From Njordibacter sp905182035 (GTDB lineage Bacteria; Pseudomonadota; Gammaproteobacteria; Pseudomonadales; Balneatricaceae): a stretch of DNA of 64,000 nt. Made by a program: the position numbers and the translations under genes. Positions 1 through 9,399 of this stretch are shown here, one piece after another. The DNA lies in the NCBI RefSeq assembly GCF_047730075.1, contig NZ_CP159831.1, positions 1,550,001 through 1,614,000 on the forward strand. Reading direction: 5' to 3'. Under the pieces are notes generated by a model. It saw only the letters and a list, made by a program, of their open reading frames with translations, was not told the DNA's origin and did not search any database. How positions within the stretch are numbered: position 1 is the stretch's first letter; each line of letters begins with the position of its first letter.

Positions 1-130
1 TGACGCGAGCATGACCAATATGGCAGTAGTCATACACAGTCATACCGCAGACGTACAGGCGTATCTTACCTTCTTCAATAGGCGTAAACGGGACCTTGCT
101 ATTACTTAAGGTGTTGTGAAGCTGCAACAT
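1..130 (-). CDS. cysS: Cysteinyl-tRNA synthetase, N-terminal fragment
   Basis: The reverse strand from position 130 reads MLQLHNTLSNSKVPF and continues to GKIRLYVCGMTVYDYCHIGH, after which the window ends. This is the N-terminus of class I CysRS, with the zinc-ligand Cys in the YVCG segment and the HIGH-type ATP motif (HIGH). About 43 residues are visible; the family is about 460 residues long. The ATG lies 14 bases after the glnS stop codon, behind a modest GGAAAAG ribosome site, so the two synthetase genes probably share a transcript. The enzyme charges tRNA-Cys in the cytoplasm. Confidence 0.93.
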   Translation of the reverse strand, partial: MLQLHNTLSNSKVPFTPIEEGKIRLYVCGMTVYDYCHIGHARV

Positions 131-144
131 AATTAACTTTTCCG

Positions 145-1827
145 TTAGCCTTTCTTGGCCCAAGAGTCACGCAAAGTGACCGTACGATTGAATACTAAGC
201 GATCTGTTGTAGAGTCTTTATCAACACAAAAATAACCCTCACGTTCAAACTGGAAACGTTCCCCATCATTAGCAGATGCTAGGGATGGCTCGGCCATCGC
301 ACCTTTAACCAAGCGCAAGTTATCTGGGTTCACATAGGTCATAAAATCAACATCTTTGTCACCATCTGGGTTGGCATGGTTGAATAAGCGGTCGTATAAA
401 CGTACATCAACCAATAAATGATGGCTGGCACTCACCCAATGCACTACGCCGTTTACTTTGTACCCTTCTGGCTTTTTACCTAAGGTATTTTTATCATAGC
501 GACACACTAACTCAACCACTTCGCCATCTGCATCCCTGATCAATTCTTCACAGGTAATAATATAACCCCCACGCAAACGCACAGACTGTTCCGGCGCCAA
601 GCGCTTCCACTTACCCTCTGGATGCTCGGCAAAATCAGCCTGGTCGATAAACACCTGCTTAGACATCACAAGTTGGCGTTGGCCCATAGTGTCGTCTTTG
701 GGGTGTTTTGGTACTGTCAATGTTTCTGTTTTGTCTTGGTCCCAGTTAGAAATTGTTACTTTTAATGGCTGAAGCACACACATGGCACGGGATACTGTTG
801 AATCCAAATCATCACGCACGCTTGACTCTAAACGACCAAAATCTGTAATGCCCTTGCTGCGCGCTACGGGTGTTGCCACACAAAAATTTCGTAAAGATTC
901 TGGAGTGTACCCACGGCGGCGCATACCTGAAATTGTTGGCATGCGCGGGTCGTCCCAAGCTGTAACCGTATTACTGTCTACCAACTGTTTCAGTTTGCGT
1001 TTACTGGTAATGGTGTAGTTAAGCTCTAACCGCGCAAATTCATACTGCCTTGGACGACGCAAACCACTGGGCAAGGTGACATGATCTATAAACCAGTCAT
1101 ATAAGGGCCTGTGGTCTTCAAACTCCAAGGTACAGATAGAATGAGTCACTTCTTCTAATGCGTCAGACAAACCATGAGTAAAGTCGTACATGGGATAAAT
1201 ACACCAGGTATTACCTGTCTGATGGTGTTCGATATGACGAATACGATAGATGATCGGATCACGCATGTTCATGTTAGGTGATTCATTATCAATCTTGGCA
1301 CGTAGTACCCGTTCACCATCAGCAAATTCACCCGCTCGCATGCGGGCAAAGAGATCTAAGTTCTCTTCAATGCTGCGTTCGCGGTGGGGACTATCCTTAC
1401 CTACCTTAGTAAGATTGCCACGATATTCCCGTGCTTGCTCTGGGCTTAAGTCACAGACATAAGCCAAACCTTTGTTGATTAGCTCAACGGCAAGACCGTG
1501 CAACTGAACAAAATAGTTGGATGCGTAGCACTCTTCTTTACCCCACTCAAACCCTAACCACTTAACGTCTCGTTTAATGGACTGAATGTATTCATCACTT
1601 TCTTTTTCTGGGTTGGTGTCGTCAAAACGCAGATTGCAATGGCCTTCAAACTCTTGTGCCATGCCAAAATTTAAACAAATTGATGTAGCGTGGCCCACGT
1701 GCAAATAACCATTAGGTTCTGGTGGAAAACGAGTCACGACTTGGCCATCATTGTTGCCCTTTCTAACATCTTTGGCGATGATATTACGAACAAAGTTTGA
1801 TGCCTGTACGACGGTTTTTTCTGCCAC
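145..1827 (-). CDS. glnS: Glutaminyl-tRNA synthetase
   Basis: Class I GlnRS, which attaches glutamine to tRNA-Gln. Visible marks are the FPPEPNGYLHVGHA signature (HIGH-type motif), DDTNPEKE, IYPMYDFTHGLSDALE and a KMSKS-type TSKRKL motif, followed by the C-terminal beta-barrel anticodon-binding region. The open frame reaches back to a TTG at 1863, but a GTG at 1825-1827 has a strong AAGGAGA site 7 bases upstream and gives MAEKTVVQASNFVRNII, which matches the family N-terminus. I therefore use GTG, giving 560 residues; E. coli GlnRS has about 554. The gene is divergent from ppiB and runs into cysS. Confidence 0.95.
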   Translation of the reverse strand: MAEKTVVQASNFVRNIIAKDVRKGNNDGQVVTRFPPEPNGYLHVGHATSICLNFGMAQEFEGHCNLRFDDTNPEKESDEYIQSIKRDVKWLGFEWGKEECYASNYFVQLHGLAVELINKGLAYVCDLSPEQAREYRGNLTKVGKDSPHRERSIEENLDLFARMRAGEFADGERVLRAKIDNESPNMNMRDPIIYRIRHIEHHQTGNTWCIYPMYDFTHGLSDALEEVTHSICTLEFEDHRPLYDWFIDHVTLPSGLRRPRQYEFARLELNYTITSKRKLKQLVDSNTVTAWDDPRMPTISGMRRRGYTPESLRNFCVATPVARSKGITDFGRLESSVRDDLDSTVSRAMCVLQPLKVTISNWDQDKTETLTVPKHPKDDTMGQRQLVMSKQVFIDQADFAEHPEGKWKRLAPEQSVRLRGGYIITCEELIRDADGEVVELVCRYDKNTLGKKPEGYKVNGVVHWVSASHHLLVDVRLYDRLFNHANPDGDKDVDFMTYVNPDNLRLVKGAMAEPSLASANDGERFQFEREGYFCVDKDSTTDRLVFNRTVTLRDSWAKKG

Positions 1828-2006
1828 GAATGGGTCTCCTTGAGGCTTGCCCTGAAAAACCAATAATTATATGTCTTTTGCCGCCTGCCTTGCTACCTAA
1901 ATTCGTTAGTATTTCAACGTCAAACAGGTCCCAGCGATTGCATCCATAGGCTACGGGCTTCATAATACTCACCTCTTTATTAACAATCACTTCCTAAGGC
2001 TGCCGC

Positions 2007-2510
2007 ATGTCAAATGTATTAATGCAAACAAACTTTGGTGACTTCACCATTGAACTTAACTATGAAAAAGCACCTATTACAGCTGCTAACTTTGAACAAT
2101 ACGTACGCGACGGCTTTTACGACGGTGTGATTTTTCACCGCGTTATTGATGGCTTTATGGTACAAGGTGGCGGTTTTGACGTGAGCATGGATCAAAAAGA
2201 AACCCGTGCCAACATCGAAAACGAAGCAGATAATGGCCTTACTAACGATGAAGGCACATTGGCCATGGCTCGTACCATGGACCCACATTCAGCTTCTGCA
2301 CAGTTCTTCATTAACGTTGGCGACAATGCCTTTCTTAACCACTCGGGTAAAAACTCCCAAGGTTGGGGTTACGCTGTATTTGGTAAAGTAGTTGACGGCA
2401 TGGATGTCGTTAACGAAATTAAAAATGTGCCCACAACTACTAAGTCTGGCCACCAAGATGTCCCATCAGACCCCGTAGTTATCGAATCTGCAACCATGAT
2501 CGAAGACTAG
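2007..2510 (+). CDS. ppiB: Peptidyl-prolyl cis-trans isomerase B (cyclophilin)
   Basis: Cytoplasmic cyclophilin of 167 residues that speeds proline isomerisation during protein folding. The catalytic-site motifs FHRVIDGFMVQGG, MARTMDPHSASAQFFINV and the late GYAVFGKVVDGMDVV are all present. There is no signal peptide, which fits PpiB rather than the periplasmic PpiA. The ATG follows a CTAAGG ribosome site. The stop codon lies 5 bases before lpxH, a gene pair common in gammaproteobacteria. Confidence 0.95.
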   Translation: MSNVLMQTNFGDFTIELNYEKAPITAANFEQYVRDGFYDGVIFHRVIDGFMVQGGGFDVSMDQKETRANIENEADNGLTNDEGTLAMARTMDPHSASAQFFINVGDNAFLNHSGKNSQGWGYAVFGKVVDGMDVVNEIKNVPTTTKSGHQDVPSDPVVIESATMIED

Positions 2511-2515
2511 CAGCC

Positions 2516-3229
2516 ATGCGTCGCCTATTCATTGCCGACTTACACTTGAACCCGGCCAGACCGGAGCATAGTTTTGCATTGATTGATTTTTGTCAACAGC
2601 GTATTAACGCCGATGACGAACTTTATATATTAGGCGACCTGTTTGATGCTTGGATAGGCGATGATGTTGGCATAATCACTTATGCAGATGTTATTGCCTG
2701 CTTTAAACAACTTACCACTAATGGCACTCAAGTCTTTTTTATGGCTGGCAATCGGGATTTCTTAATTGGGAACGAGTTTAGCCAGGCTACTGGCGTGCAA
2801 CTTCTAGTTGATCCTACAGTAGTTACTTTTGAGGGCCAAGACGTGTTGCTCATGCATGGCGACACACTATGTACAGATGACATCGGTTACCAGAATTTTC
2901 GCTCTCTCGTCCGCAACTCCAGCTGGCAAGGCGAGTTTTTAGCTATGTCTCCAGCACTGCGTATGCAGCAAGCCACAGACTTTCGACAGCAAAGCCAAGC
3001 TATGACAGCTATGAAGTCTGACGAGATTATGGATGTTAACCTCCATGCTGTAACCCAAGTTATGGATCAACATCAAGTGAGCTTACTTATTCATGGCCAT
3101 ACTCATCGACCACAAGTTCACCACCTAAACCAAGGAGAGCGGGTTGTCTTAGGAGACTGGGGCGGCCATTTTGATTACTTAAGCTGGCCACAGGGTGAAG
3201 CGTGGCACCTCATTCGAGAATCTATTTGA
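2516..3229 (+). CDS. lpxH: UDP-2,3-diacylglucosamine pyrophosphatase (lipid A synthesis)
   Basis: Calcineurin-type metallophosphoesterase of 237 residues that hydrolyses UDP-2,3-diacylglucosamine to lipid X in the Raetz pathway at the inner face of the inner membrane. Metal-ligand motifs appear in order: IADLHL, GDLFDAWIGDD, GNRDFL, HGDTLCTDD and HGHTHRP. The gene begins 5 bases after the ppiB stop with no clear ribosome site of its own, so translation is probably coupled. Its presence indicates a Gram-negative outer membrane. Confidence 0.95.
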   Translation: MRRLFIADLHLNPARPEHSFALIDFCQQRINADDELYILGDLFDAWIGDDVGIITYADVIACFKQLTTNGTQVFFMAGNRDFLIGNEFSQATGVQLLVDPTVVTFEGQDVLLMHGDTLCTDDIGYQNFRSLVRNSSWQGEFLAMSPALRMQQATDFRQQSQAMTAMKSDEIMDVNLHAVTQVMDQHQVSLLIHGHTHRPQVHHLNQGERVVLGDWGGHFDYLSWPQGEAWHLIRESI

Positions 3230-3248
3230 TCTCTGTTTTTATTCAGTA

Positions 3249-3276
3249 TTGACATAACTTTTTGTCAACATTTTTT
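3249..3276 (+). terminator. Terminator after lpxH
   Basis: Inverted repeat TTGACA / TGTCAA around an 8-base loop, followed by CATTTTTT. It lies 19 bases after the lpxH stop and in front of the convergent permease gene. The shape fits a rho-independent terminator for ppiB-lpxH, although the stem is short and AT-rich. Confidence 0.6.
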
Positions 3277-3295
3277 GGATCTAGATAATAAACAT

Positions 3296-4063
3296 TTAAC
3301 TGAAACTAGAATACACTGCAATTGAGGCCAAACTCGCTAACATACCTAGAGTTAATTTACGCATAAGCTCTGTATTTATGCGATCGAATAATCGGTAACC
3401 AATGTGGTTACCTGCCAGCATCATAGGCATCATCACTAGCAGCAGGCTAGGTAAATTAGGAGACATAAGATTGTGTCCATGAAACCAAGACAAACCGTAC
3501 AAATCAGTAAATAAGAAGAACAAAATAAGCCCCGCACGCATAGCTGCGTGACGCATATTTGAAGACATCATATACACAGCTGCAACCAAACCACCAATAC
3601 TTGCAAGGCCATTCACAAAGCCAGCAAGCAAACCAGCTATAACCAGCCAAACAAATGATTCAGCAGCCTTAAAACGCCATTGGCGCCATAAAGCAAAACA
3701 GGCAATCAATACCCCACCACCAGCTAAACCACGCACCAGATCCGATTGCCAATGTTGCAACGAGATCACACCTAACGGTGTGCCAACAATGGTGCCTAAG
3801 CAGAGTATCATCACCCATCGCCATGGAATTTGACGCCACACTTTAGGTAATAGATGCAAACTGGCCAACACCTCCATCACAAACATGAGGGGCACAATGG
3901 CCTGAGCACTAAAAATGGGTGCTAAGGCAAAAAAACAAAGGGCAGAAAAACCAAACCCCGCTAAACCCCTAACAACGCCTGCGATAAAGACGATACCAAG
4001 GGCATACACAAGTTCTAGGGTAGATAGTGGAAGGTAAAACCAGTCTAGGTTTACGCTATCCAT
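3296..4063 (-). CDS. TauE/SafE-family permease, probable sulfite exporter
   Basis: Hydrophobic protein of 255 residues with about eight membrane segments and the family signature VVRGLAGFGFSAL near the start. TauE/SafE proteins (PF01925) move organosulfur compounds or sulfite-type anions across the inner membrane. The start codon abuts the stop of the Soe membrane subunit with no gap, so it is the last gene of the sulfite dehydrogenase-like operon. That context favours export of excess sulfite. The substrate is inferred from neighbours, not read from the sequence. Confidence 0.8.
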   Translation of the reverse strand: MDSVNLDWFYLPLSTLELVYALGIVFIAGVVRGLAGFGFSALCFFALAPIFSAQAIVPLMFVMEVLASLHLLPKVWRQIPWRWVMILCLGTIVGTPLGVISLQHWQSDLVRGLAGGGVLIACFALWRQWRFKAAESFVWLVIAGLLAGFVNGLASIGGLVAAVYMMSSNMRHAAMRAGLILFFLFTDLYGLSWFHGHNLMSPNLPSLLLVMMPMMLAGNHIGYRLFDRINTELMRKLTLGMLASLASIAVYSSFS

Positions 4064-4993
4064 TTAAGTACGTTGCTCTCCTTGATACAGACGCACAACA
4101 TGCCTAGCTTCGGCAAAAAATAACCAGCGTTCCAATAACAAACCAGCCATCATGATTGACCATGCTAAAGCTAGTAGCTCTACTCTACCAGCACCGTCAA
4201 AAACCCAATAAACAAGGCCTAATGGCAATATAAAGGTTACTAAAGTCATCACTATACGCAAGCGAAGAAGTAGGTCTGCCGCTACTTGGTAGCCAAATTC
4301 ACGGTTTAAGAACGTTGGTGCACTGTGTCCTGCATCTAATAACCGAACACTGGCTTGAGAAAAACCTGTTGCCGTTTGAATGGTGGCACCTTGAGGTTTG
4401 CCCTGCCAGAAAAAATACACCAATTTAAGCGCCAAGGTAATAACAATCAAACCCATAACAACAGCAAGTAACTGAGGCTTTAAAGAACCAAAAAAGCCGC
4501 TCACGGCCAAAAACAACAACCCACCACTAATTAGGGCATAAGCCATGAATAAAGCAGGGACCATAGGTGTATTCCACTGGCGGATAGTTTTTAAGCTAGC
4601 GTAGATCATACTGGTAGTAAACAAGGTGATTAGTGCCAAAATAATGCTAAGCCCAGCCAACATGTCAATACTGGACCATTGCCAAAATATAGCTGCACCA
4701 TAAAGGGCCGCAACAGGGTAAAGTATAATAGCGAACACCGCTTCGCGGGATAACCACGAGGTGCGAAAACGGCTGAACGACCGCCACGCATTTTTAGGGC
4801 TGGCCAAGTGCAGAGTAGACGATACCAAACCAATACTCACAAGCACCATAGCAATCACGCCTAGGATGACCTGTTGACCTTCCATATAGGTTTGGGTGTA
4901 GCCGAGCAATTGCCCCGCTCCAAGCCACGCTAATAATCCATAGCCAGCGCCAGATGTGACGGTAAAAATAAGAACTGAAAAAGCTGGATGCAT
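4064..4993 (-). CDS. soeC: DmsC-type membrane anchor subunit (SoeC-like)
   Basis: Membrane protein of 309 residues with about eight hydrophobic segments and a DmsC-type start (MHPAFSVLIFTVTSGAGYG). Such subunits hold a molybdoenzyme and its iron-sulfur partner at the membrane and exchange electrons with the quinone pool. It follows soeB by 27 bases and abuts the TauE permease. With a sulfite dehydrogenase it would pass electrons from sulfite to quinone. A DMSO reductase or polysulfide reductase anchor is the alternative; the symbol rests on the whole operon. Confidence 0.75.
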   Translation of the reverse strand: MHPAFSVLIFTVTSGAGYGLLAWLGAGQLLGYTQTYMEGQQVILGVIAMVLVSIGLVSSTLHLASPKNAWRSFSRFRTSWLSREAVFAIILYPVAALYGAAIFWQWSSIDMLAGLSIILALITLFTTSMIYASLKTIRQWNTPMVPALFMAYALISGGLLFLAVSGFFGSLKPQLLAVVMGLIVITLALKLVYFFWQGKPQGATIQTATGFSQASVRLLDAGHSAPTFLNREFGYQVAADLLLRLRIVMTLVTFILPLGLVYWVFDGAGRVELLALAWSIMMAGLLLERWLFFAEARHVVRLYQGEQRT

Positions 4994-5020
4994 AATAAAT
5001 ACCTAACAGTGATGCGATAA

Positions 5021-5707
5021 TTAACGGTTGATAATTCTATTGACCAGTTGCTTAACACCCTGCATAGGCGACACCACAATACTGTCTTGTTGCTTAGGAA
5101 TTCTAGGTGGTAAATAAGTATTTACTGGGTTATAACCAAGTTCTGGCATCAATTGTTGGCCTGCACGTTCTCTGGTCAACTTTGAAACCTCTGAATCTGG
5201 GTCGTCAAAATCTCCAAACACACGAGAAGATGTTGGGCAAGTTAATACACAGGCGGGCTGACGTTCAGACTCTGGTAATTGCTCATCATAAATGCGATCG
5301 ACACACAGAGTGCATTTTTTCATGGTGCCAGAATCAGGATCTAACTCACGGGCACCATAGGGGCAGGCCCAAGAACAAAGGTTACAGCCCATGCACTTAT
5401 CTTGGTCAATCAACACTATACCGTCTTCTTCACGTTTGTAAGAAGCACCTGTAGGGCAAACCGTGACACAATCAGCCGTCTCACAGTGCATACAAGACAT
5501 AGGAATATTCACAGTTTTACTGTGGGGGCTGTCTCCTACTTCATAGGAATGGATGCGGTTAAGCCAGCTACCACTTGGGTCTTTACCGTAGGGCCGTTCG
5601 TCACTTAAAGGACCAATAGTGCCAGAGGTATTCCACTGTTTGCAAGCTGTTGCACACGCATGGCAGCCCACACAGGTGTCTAAATCAACTACTAAGCCAA
5701 GTTTCAT
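5021..5707 (-). CDS. soeB: Four-cluster iron-sulfur subunit (SoeB/DmsB-like)
   Basis: Electron-transfer subunit of 228 residues with four [4Fe-4S] binding groups. Cysteine motifs occur in order: DTCVGCHACATACKQWN, SCMHCETADCVTVCPTG, DKCMGCNLCSWACPYG and KKCTLCVDR followed by ACVLTCPT. There is no Tat signal, so the protein is cytoplasmic. Its start overlaps the stop of soeA by 4 bases (ATGA), indicating coupled translation. It would carry electrons between the molybdenum subunit and the membrane anchor. Confidence 0.85.
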   Translation of the reverse strand: MKLGLVVDLDTCVGCHACATACKQWNTSGTIGPLSDERPYGKDPSGSWLNRIHSYEVGDSPHSKTVNIPMSCMHCETADCVTVCPTGASYKREEDGIVLIDQDKCMGCNLCSWACPYGARELDPDSGTMKKCTLCVDRIYDEQLPESERQPACVLTCPTSSRVFGDFDDPDSEVSKLTRERAGQQLMPELGYNPVNTYLPPRIPKQQDSIVVSPMQGVKQLVNRIINR

Positions 5708-8628
5708 TTTTCACCTCGGCTAAAAATGTCACGCCAACCGCGACTAATATTTATATTAGGATGGCTACTATAGCTGCTCATCTTGGTTGCGGGGATAAAA
5801 TTGGGCAATGGTTTCACCTTGTCAAAACGTGGCCATGAAAGTTTTTGCCCCGTTAAATCTTTATCGTCGTCACTTACAGGGGTAATCTTTACCCTTAGAT
5901 CATACCAAGCAGCTTGGCCTGTAATAGGATCTGAGTTAGTCATGCGATGGCCACCAGCTTCCACTTCGCCCGGTAATAGCTCATTAATCAAATGGTTCAT
6001 CAAGAAGCCTTGTTGTGACTCATTTGCGTCGTCACTTAAACCCCAGGTGCCCTGCTGTTTTGCTATAGCGTTCCAAGTCCAAACTGTTTCTGGGTTAACC
6101 CCTTCCATGAGCTTAACTTGGGCACGAATACGACCGTTATGGGATTCTACCCAAACCCAGCCAAAGTCTTTAATACCTAGTGCTTCACCCTTACTACGGT
6201 GCATGTACAGGTAGTTCTGAGACATAATTTGACGCAACCAAGAGTTCTGTGAGTCCCATGAATGGTACATAAACATTGGCCGCTGAGTGACAGCATAAAA
6301 AGGATACTCTTTCGCATCTGTTCGTTCTTGCTCTAAAGGCGGATAGTAAAACGGCAGCGGGTCAAAATAGGTTTTCAAGCGCTCTTTATGGTGCTCTTCT
6401 GTCGGTTGTGGGCCATCATATAAACCTTGTCCAGCCAAACGGAATTTTTGTAAGGTTTCAGAATAGAGTTCAATAACGATTTGATCTGTACTTCCCACCC
6501 ACCCAGCTTCCTTAGCCAATTCCATATAGTCTCTGTTGGCATGGCGCATATACCTTTGATTAGGCTTAAGCTCAAACTTAAAGAAACACTGGTTATCTAT
6601 GTAGGCTTTCCACTGGTTAGGGTTTGGTTCTCCACGTAATGATTTTTCACCATCTTTACCACGCCACCCAGCCAAGAAACCAATGCCAGGGGCACGTTCG
6701 AAATTAACAATAAAGTCTTCATAACCTTCAAATTTAGGTTGGCCTTCATCGTTGACAAAGGCTGGAAATTTTAGACGTCCAGCTAAGTCCACCATCACTT
6801 CTTGCCAGCTTCGGACATCACGATCTAAAGCAAGAATGGGTTGACGAATTGAATCACAAGCGGCATCTACTTCTGAGATAGGCCGATCCAACATAGATAT
6901 AGTGTCATATCGCTCTAGGAAGGTAGTATCTGGCAATACCAGATCAGAAAAGTTAACCGTCTCTGAATGGAAGGCATCACAGGTGACAATAAAGGGGATT
7001 TTGTAATCTCCATTTTCGTCTTTAGCCCTGAGCATGTCCATGGTCTGAGCTGTATTCATGCTGGAGTTCCACGCCATATTGGCCATGAACAACATCAATG
7101 TATCTATAGGATACGGGTCCCCTGCTACGGCATTACTTATGACCATGTGCATTAACCCATGGTTGGCAATAGGTGCATCCCAAGAATAGGCCTTATCGAT
7201 ACGCATCGGTTTACCACTTTCATCGATCACCAAGTCTTCTGGCTGAGTAGGAAAACCTAGGGGTGCCGATTCTAAAGGCGTATTAGGCACATTGCTTTTG
7301 GCGGGTTTAATTGGTGGCACAATGTGCTTAGGGAAAGGTGGTTTGGCCAAGTGTCCGCCTGGGCAGTCTATGGTCCCCAAAACAACCTGTAACAAATGAA
7401 TTGCGCGACAAGTTTGGAAACCGTTGGAGTGCGCTGAAATACCTCGCATCGCATGCATGGACACTGGCCTGCCAATAAACTGGCTTTGTTTACGTCCTGC
7501 CCAATCAGTCCATTCTGTGTCAATAGTAATGGTTTCTTTAAACGCCACGTGGGCCATTTCTAAGGCAATGCGTTCGATACTTTCAGCATCAACACCACAC
7601 ACCTTAGATGCTGCTTCTGGCGCGTATTCTGGCGCCATGTACTTTTCCATTAGAATACTAAACGCTGTCCTTACAGGGGTACCACAAGGCGCTTCATACT
7701 CACCTAATAAAGCAGGCGCTACATCTGAACTGAATGCCGATTGCATGCCATTGGTGTGCTGATCCCACACTTGTGGGTTGCCTTCGGCATCTCGTAGCAA
7801 CAAACCGTCACCCTGCTTGCCAGGGTTATTTATGACTAACTGAGGTCCATTGGTGTAGCGAATTAGGAATTCATCATCGACTAATCCTTCCCTTAACAGC
7901 ACTTGCACCATGGACAGGGCCAGCATGCCATCGGTGCCCGGTGTGATGGCGATCCATTCGTCGGCTATGGCCTGGTAACCAGTGCGTACTGGATTCACCG
8001 CAACAAACTTAGCACCACGTTCTTTAATGCGTTTTAGTCCTAGCTTGATTGGGTTGGAAGCGTGATCTTCTGCCACACCCCACATCATAAAGTATTTAGT
8101 ACGTTCCCAATCGGGGTCACCAAATTCCCAGAAAGAGTGGCCCATGGTATACAACCCCGCAGCCGCCATATTCACAGAACAAAAACCACCGTGGGCGGCC
8201 CAGTTAATAGTGCCAAATTGGCTAGCCCAAAGCCCTGTAAGAGCCTGCATTTGGTCTCGCCCAGTAAAGTAAGCTAACTTTTTAGGATCTGTAGCTCGAA
8301 TGTTAGCTAATCTAGCGGTAAGCAATTCTAAAGCCGCATCCCATGTAATAGGTTCAAACTCACCTGCTCCACGCTCTGTACCAGGCTTGCGTAATAAAGG
8401 CTGGGTTAATTTGGCAGGCGAAAGCTGCTTCATAATGGCAGAGTTACCCTTGGCACACAGAACCCCTTTATTGACAGGGTGATCTTGATTACCCTGAATA
8501 AAACGAATTTTTTCGTTTTCTAAGGTAACCTTAATGCCACATCTACAGGCGCACATATAACAGGTGGTATAACGATGTTCTTGTTTCGAGTGATCTTCAA
8601 ACTGGGGCAGGTCTTGGCTTTGTGACAT
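5704..8628 (-). CDS. soeA: Molybdopterin oxidoreductase, probable sulfite dehydrogenase SoeA
   Basis: Large catalytic subunit (974 residues) of the DMSO reductase superfamily. Near the N-terminus C23, C26, C30 and C58 (CYMCACRC ... VLCAKG) form the [4Fe-4S] site. A cysteine at about residue 150 in HGGFCSVN is the expected molybdenum ligand, as in PsrA/PhsA/SoeA enzymes rather than the serine of DMSO reductase. No twin-arginine signal is present, so the enzyme faces the cytoplasm. This matches SoeABC, the cytoplasmic quinone-linked sulfite dehydrogenase, and differs from exported PsrA, PhsA and DmsA. The downstream TauE permease and nearby taurine-type genes support sulfite as substrate. Thiosulfate, polysulfide or another oxyanion remains possible. 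Confidence 0.75.
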   Translation of the reverse strand: MSQSQDLPQFEDHSKQEHRYTTCYMCACRCGIKVTLENEKIRFIQGNQDHPVNKGVLCAKGNSAIMKQLSPAKLTQPLLRKPGTERGAGEFEPITWDAALELLTARLANIRATDPKKLAYFTGRDQMQALTGLWASQFGTINWAAHGGFCSVNMAAAGLYTMGHSFWEFGDPDWERTKYFMMWGVAEDHASNPIKLGLKRIKERGAKFVAVNPVRTGYQAIADEWIAITPGTDGMLALSMVQVLLREGLVDDEFLIRYTNGPQLVINNPGKQGDGLLLRDAEGNPQVWDQHTNGMQSAFSSDVAPALLGEYEAPCGTPVRTAFSILMEKYMAPEYAPEAASKVCGVDAESIERIALEMAHVAFKETITIDTEWTDWAGRKQSQFIGRPVSMHAMRGISAHSNGFQTCRAIHLLQVVLGTIDCPGGHLAKPPFPKHIVPPIKPAKSNVPNTPLESAPLGFPTQPEDLVIDESGKPMRIDKAYSWDAPIANHGLMHMVISNAVAGDPYPIDTLMLFMANMAWNSSMNTAQTMDMLRAKDENGDYKIPFIVTCDAFHSETVNFSDLVLPDTTFLERYDTISMLDRPISEVDAACDSIRQPILALDRDVRSWQEVMVDLAGRLKFPAFVNDEGQPKFEGYEDFIVNFERAPGIGFLAGWRGKDGEKSLRGEPNPNQWKAYIDNQCFFKFELKPNQRYMRHANRDYMELAKEAGWVGSTDQIVIELYSETLQKFRLAGQGLYDGPQPTEEHHKERLKTYFDPLPFYYPPLEQERTDAKEYPFYAVTQRPMFMYHSWDSQNSWLRQIMSQNYLYMHRSKGEALGIKDFGWVWVESHNGRIRAQVKLMEGVNPETVWTWNAIAKQQGTWGLSDDANESQQGFLMNHLINELLPGEVEAGGHRMTNSDPITGQAAWYDLRVKITPVSDDDKDLTGQKLSWPRFDKVKPLPNFIPATKMSSYSSHPNINISRGWRDIFSRGEK

Positions 8629-8948
8629 AGGAACAAATAGTTATAAGGGGCTTTGTGATAAGCATATAGGATTCAATACTTTTCTCCAACAGCCAACCTT
8701 TATTCGGCCATAGAGCCACACTGTCAACGGCACTCAAAGTTAGGCTAACAACAGCAAGAAAAGTGATGCATAAAAAAGACCACAACGGCAGCCTTAAAAA
8801 AATAAAAAGGGGATTAAAAGCGAGGCAGTTTAACTTGCAATACTAACAAACACTGGAGTTATCACTACCAAGGAAAAAGGAGATATGAGGCCTTGTTTAA
8901 ACTGCGACAGCTACAAAAATGGGACTATGTTATCAGTGAAGTATTCAG
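8629..8948 (-). promoter_or_regulatory. Upstream region of the soe operon
   Basis: This 320-base stretch holds no convincing gene. It must contain the soeA promoter on the minus strand, though I cannot pick a reliable -35/-10 pair. On the plus strand a good ribosome site (AAAAAGGAGAT) precedes an ATG at 8885 that opens a frame of only 26 codons, running to 8965; I do not call it a gene. Confidence 0.4.
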
Positions 8949-9284
8949 TCATACGTCATCCTTAATGGGACGATCCCATCCAGATTCCCCTTCGGTTAGA
9001 TGCCTATCGTTCCTATCATCCAGCAGTTCACATGAAAAATAGTCTTGCCTATGGTGCGCGTGCTTATCAAGGGTTGAAATATCTTCGCCGGCGTACTCAG
9101 TGGCATTATCTTCCTCGTCAGTATCTTCAGTAACTGACGGCGTGATCTCGAAGTTGTTTAAGAATTCTAACAGTCCTGTCTTATCAGTCGGCACATTCCA
9201 AGCTTCAAACTTGCCAAGCTCTTTCTGGGCATCGACTTGAGTGCCAGCCCACTTAGTGTGGTCTTCATTTACATACAATTTCAT
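8949..9284 (-). CDS. Small acidic protein of unknown function
   Basis: A 111-residue frame beginning MKLYVNEDHTKWAGTQVDAQK. It is strongly acidic in the middle (TEDTDEEDNATEY) and has a single cysteine, no membrane segment and no signal peptide. I do not recognise the family. The first 45 residues look like a compact folded domain; the rest looks disordered. AT-rich DNA surrounds it and no operon partner is close. No shadowing gene lies on the other strand, which makes a real gene plausible. Confidence 0.5.
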   Translation of the reverse strand: MKLYVNEDHTKWAGTQVDAQKELGKFEAWNVPTDKTGLLEFLNNFEITPSVTEDTDEEDNATEYAGEDISTLDKHAHHRQDYFSCELLDDRNDRHLTEGESGWDRPIKDDV

Positions 9285-9399
9285 TTGAATTTATTTTTTA
9301 TTTTTTTATGAATTTTCACTATAACACCTATTAAAGTCATTTTAATAGAATATTGGACACTATGTTTTAAACTTTTTGATATATAAGACTATAGTATAA

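Noticed and set aside
5783..6214. A 143-residue plus-strand frame inside soeA
   Set aside because: It is the antisense shadow of a well-supported molybdoenzyme gene.
8885..8965. A 26-codon plus-strand frame with a strong ribosome site and a Cys-x2-Cys motif
   Set aside because: Too short, its spacing to the ribosome site is very tight, and it runs into the convergent small gene; no homology can be claimed.
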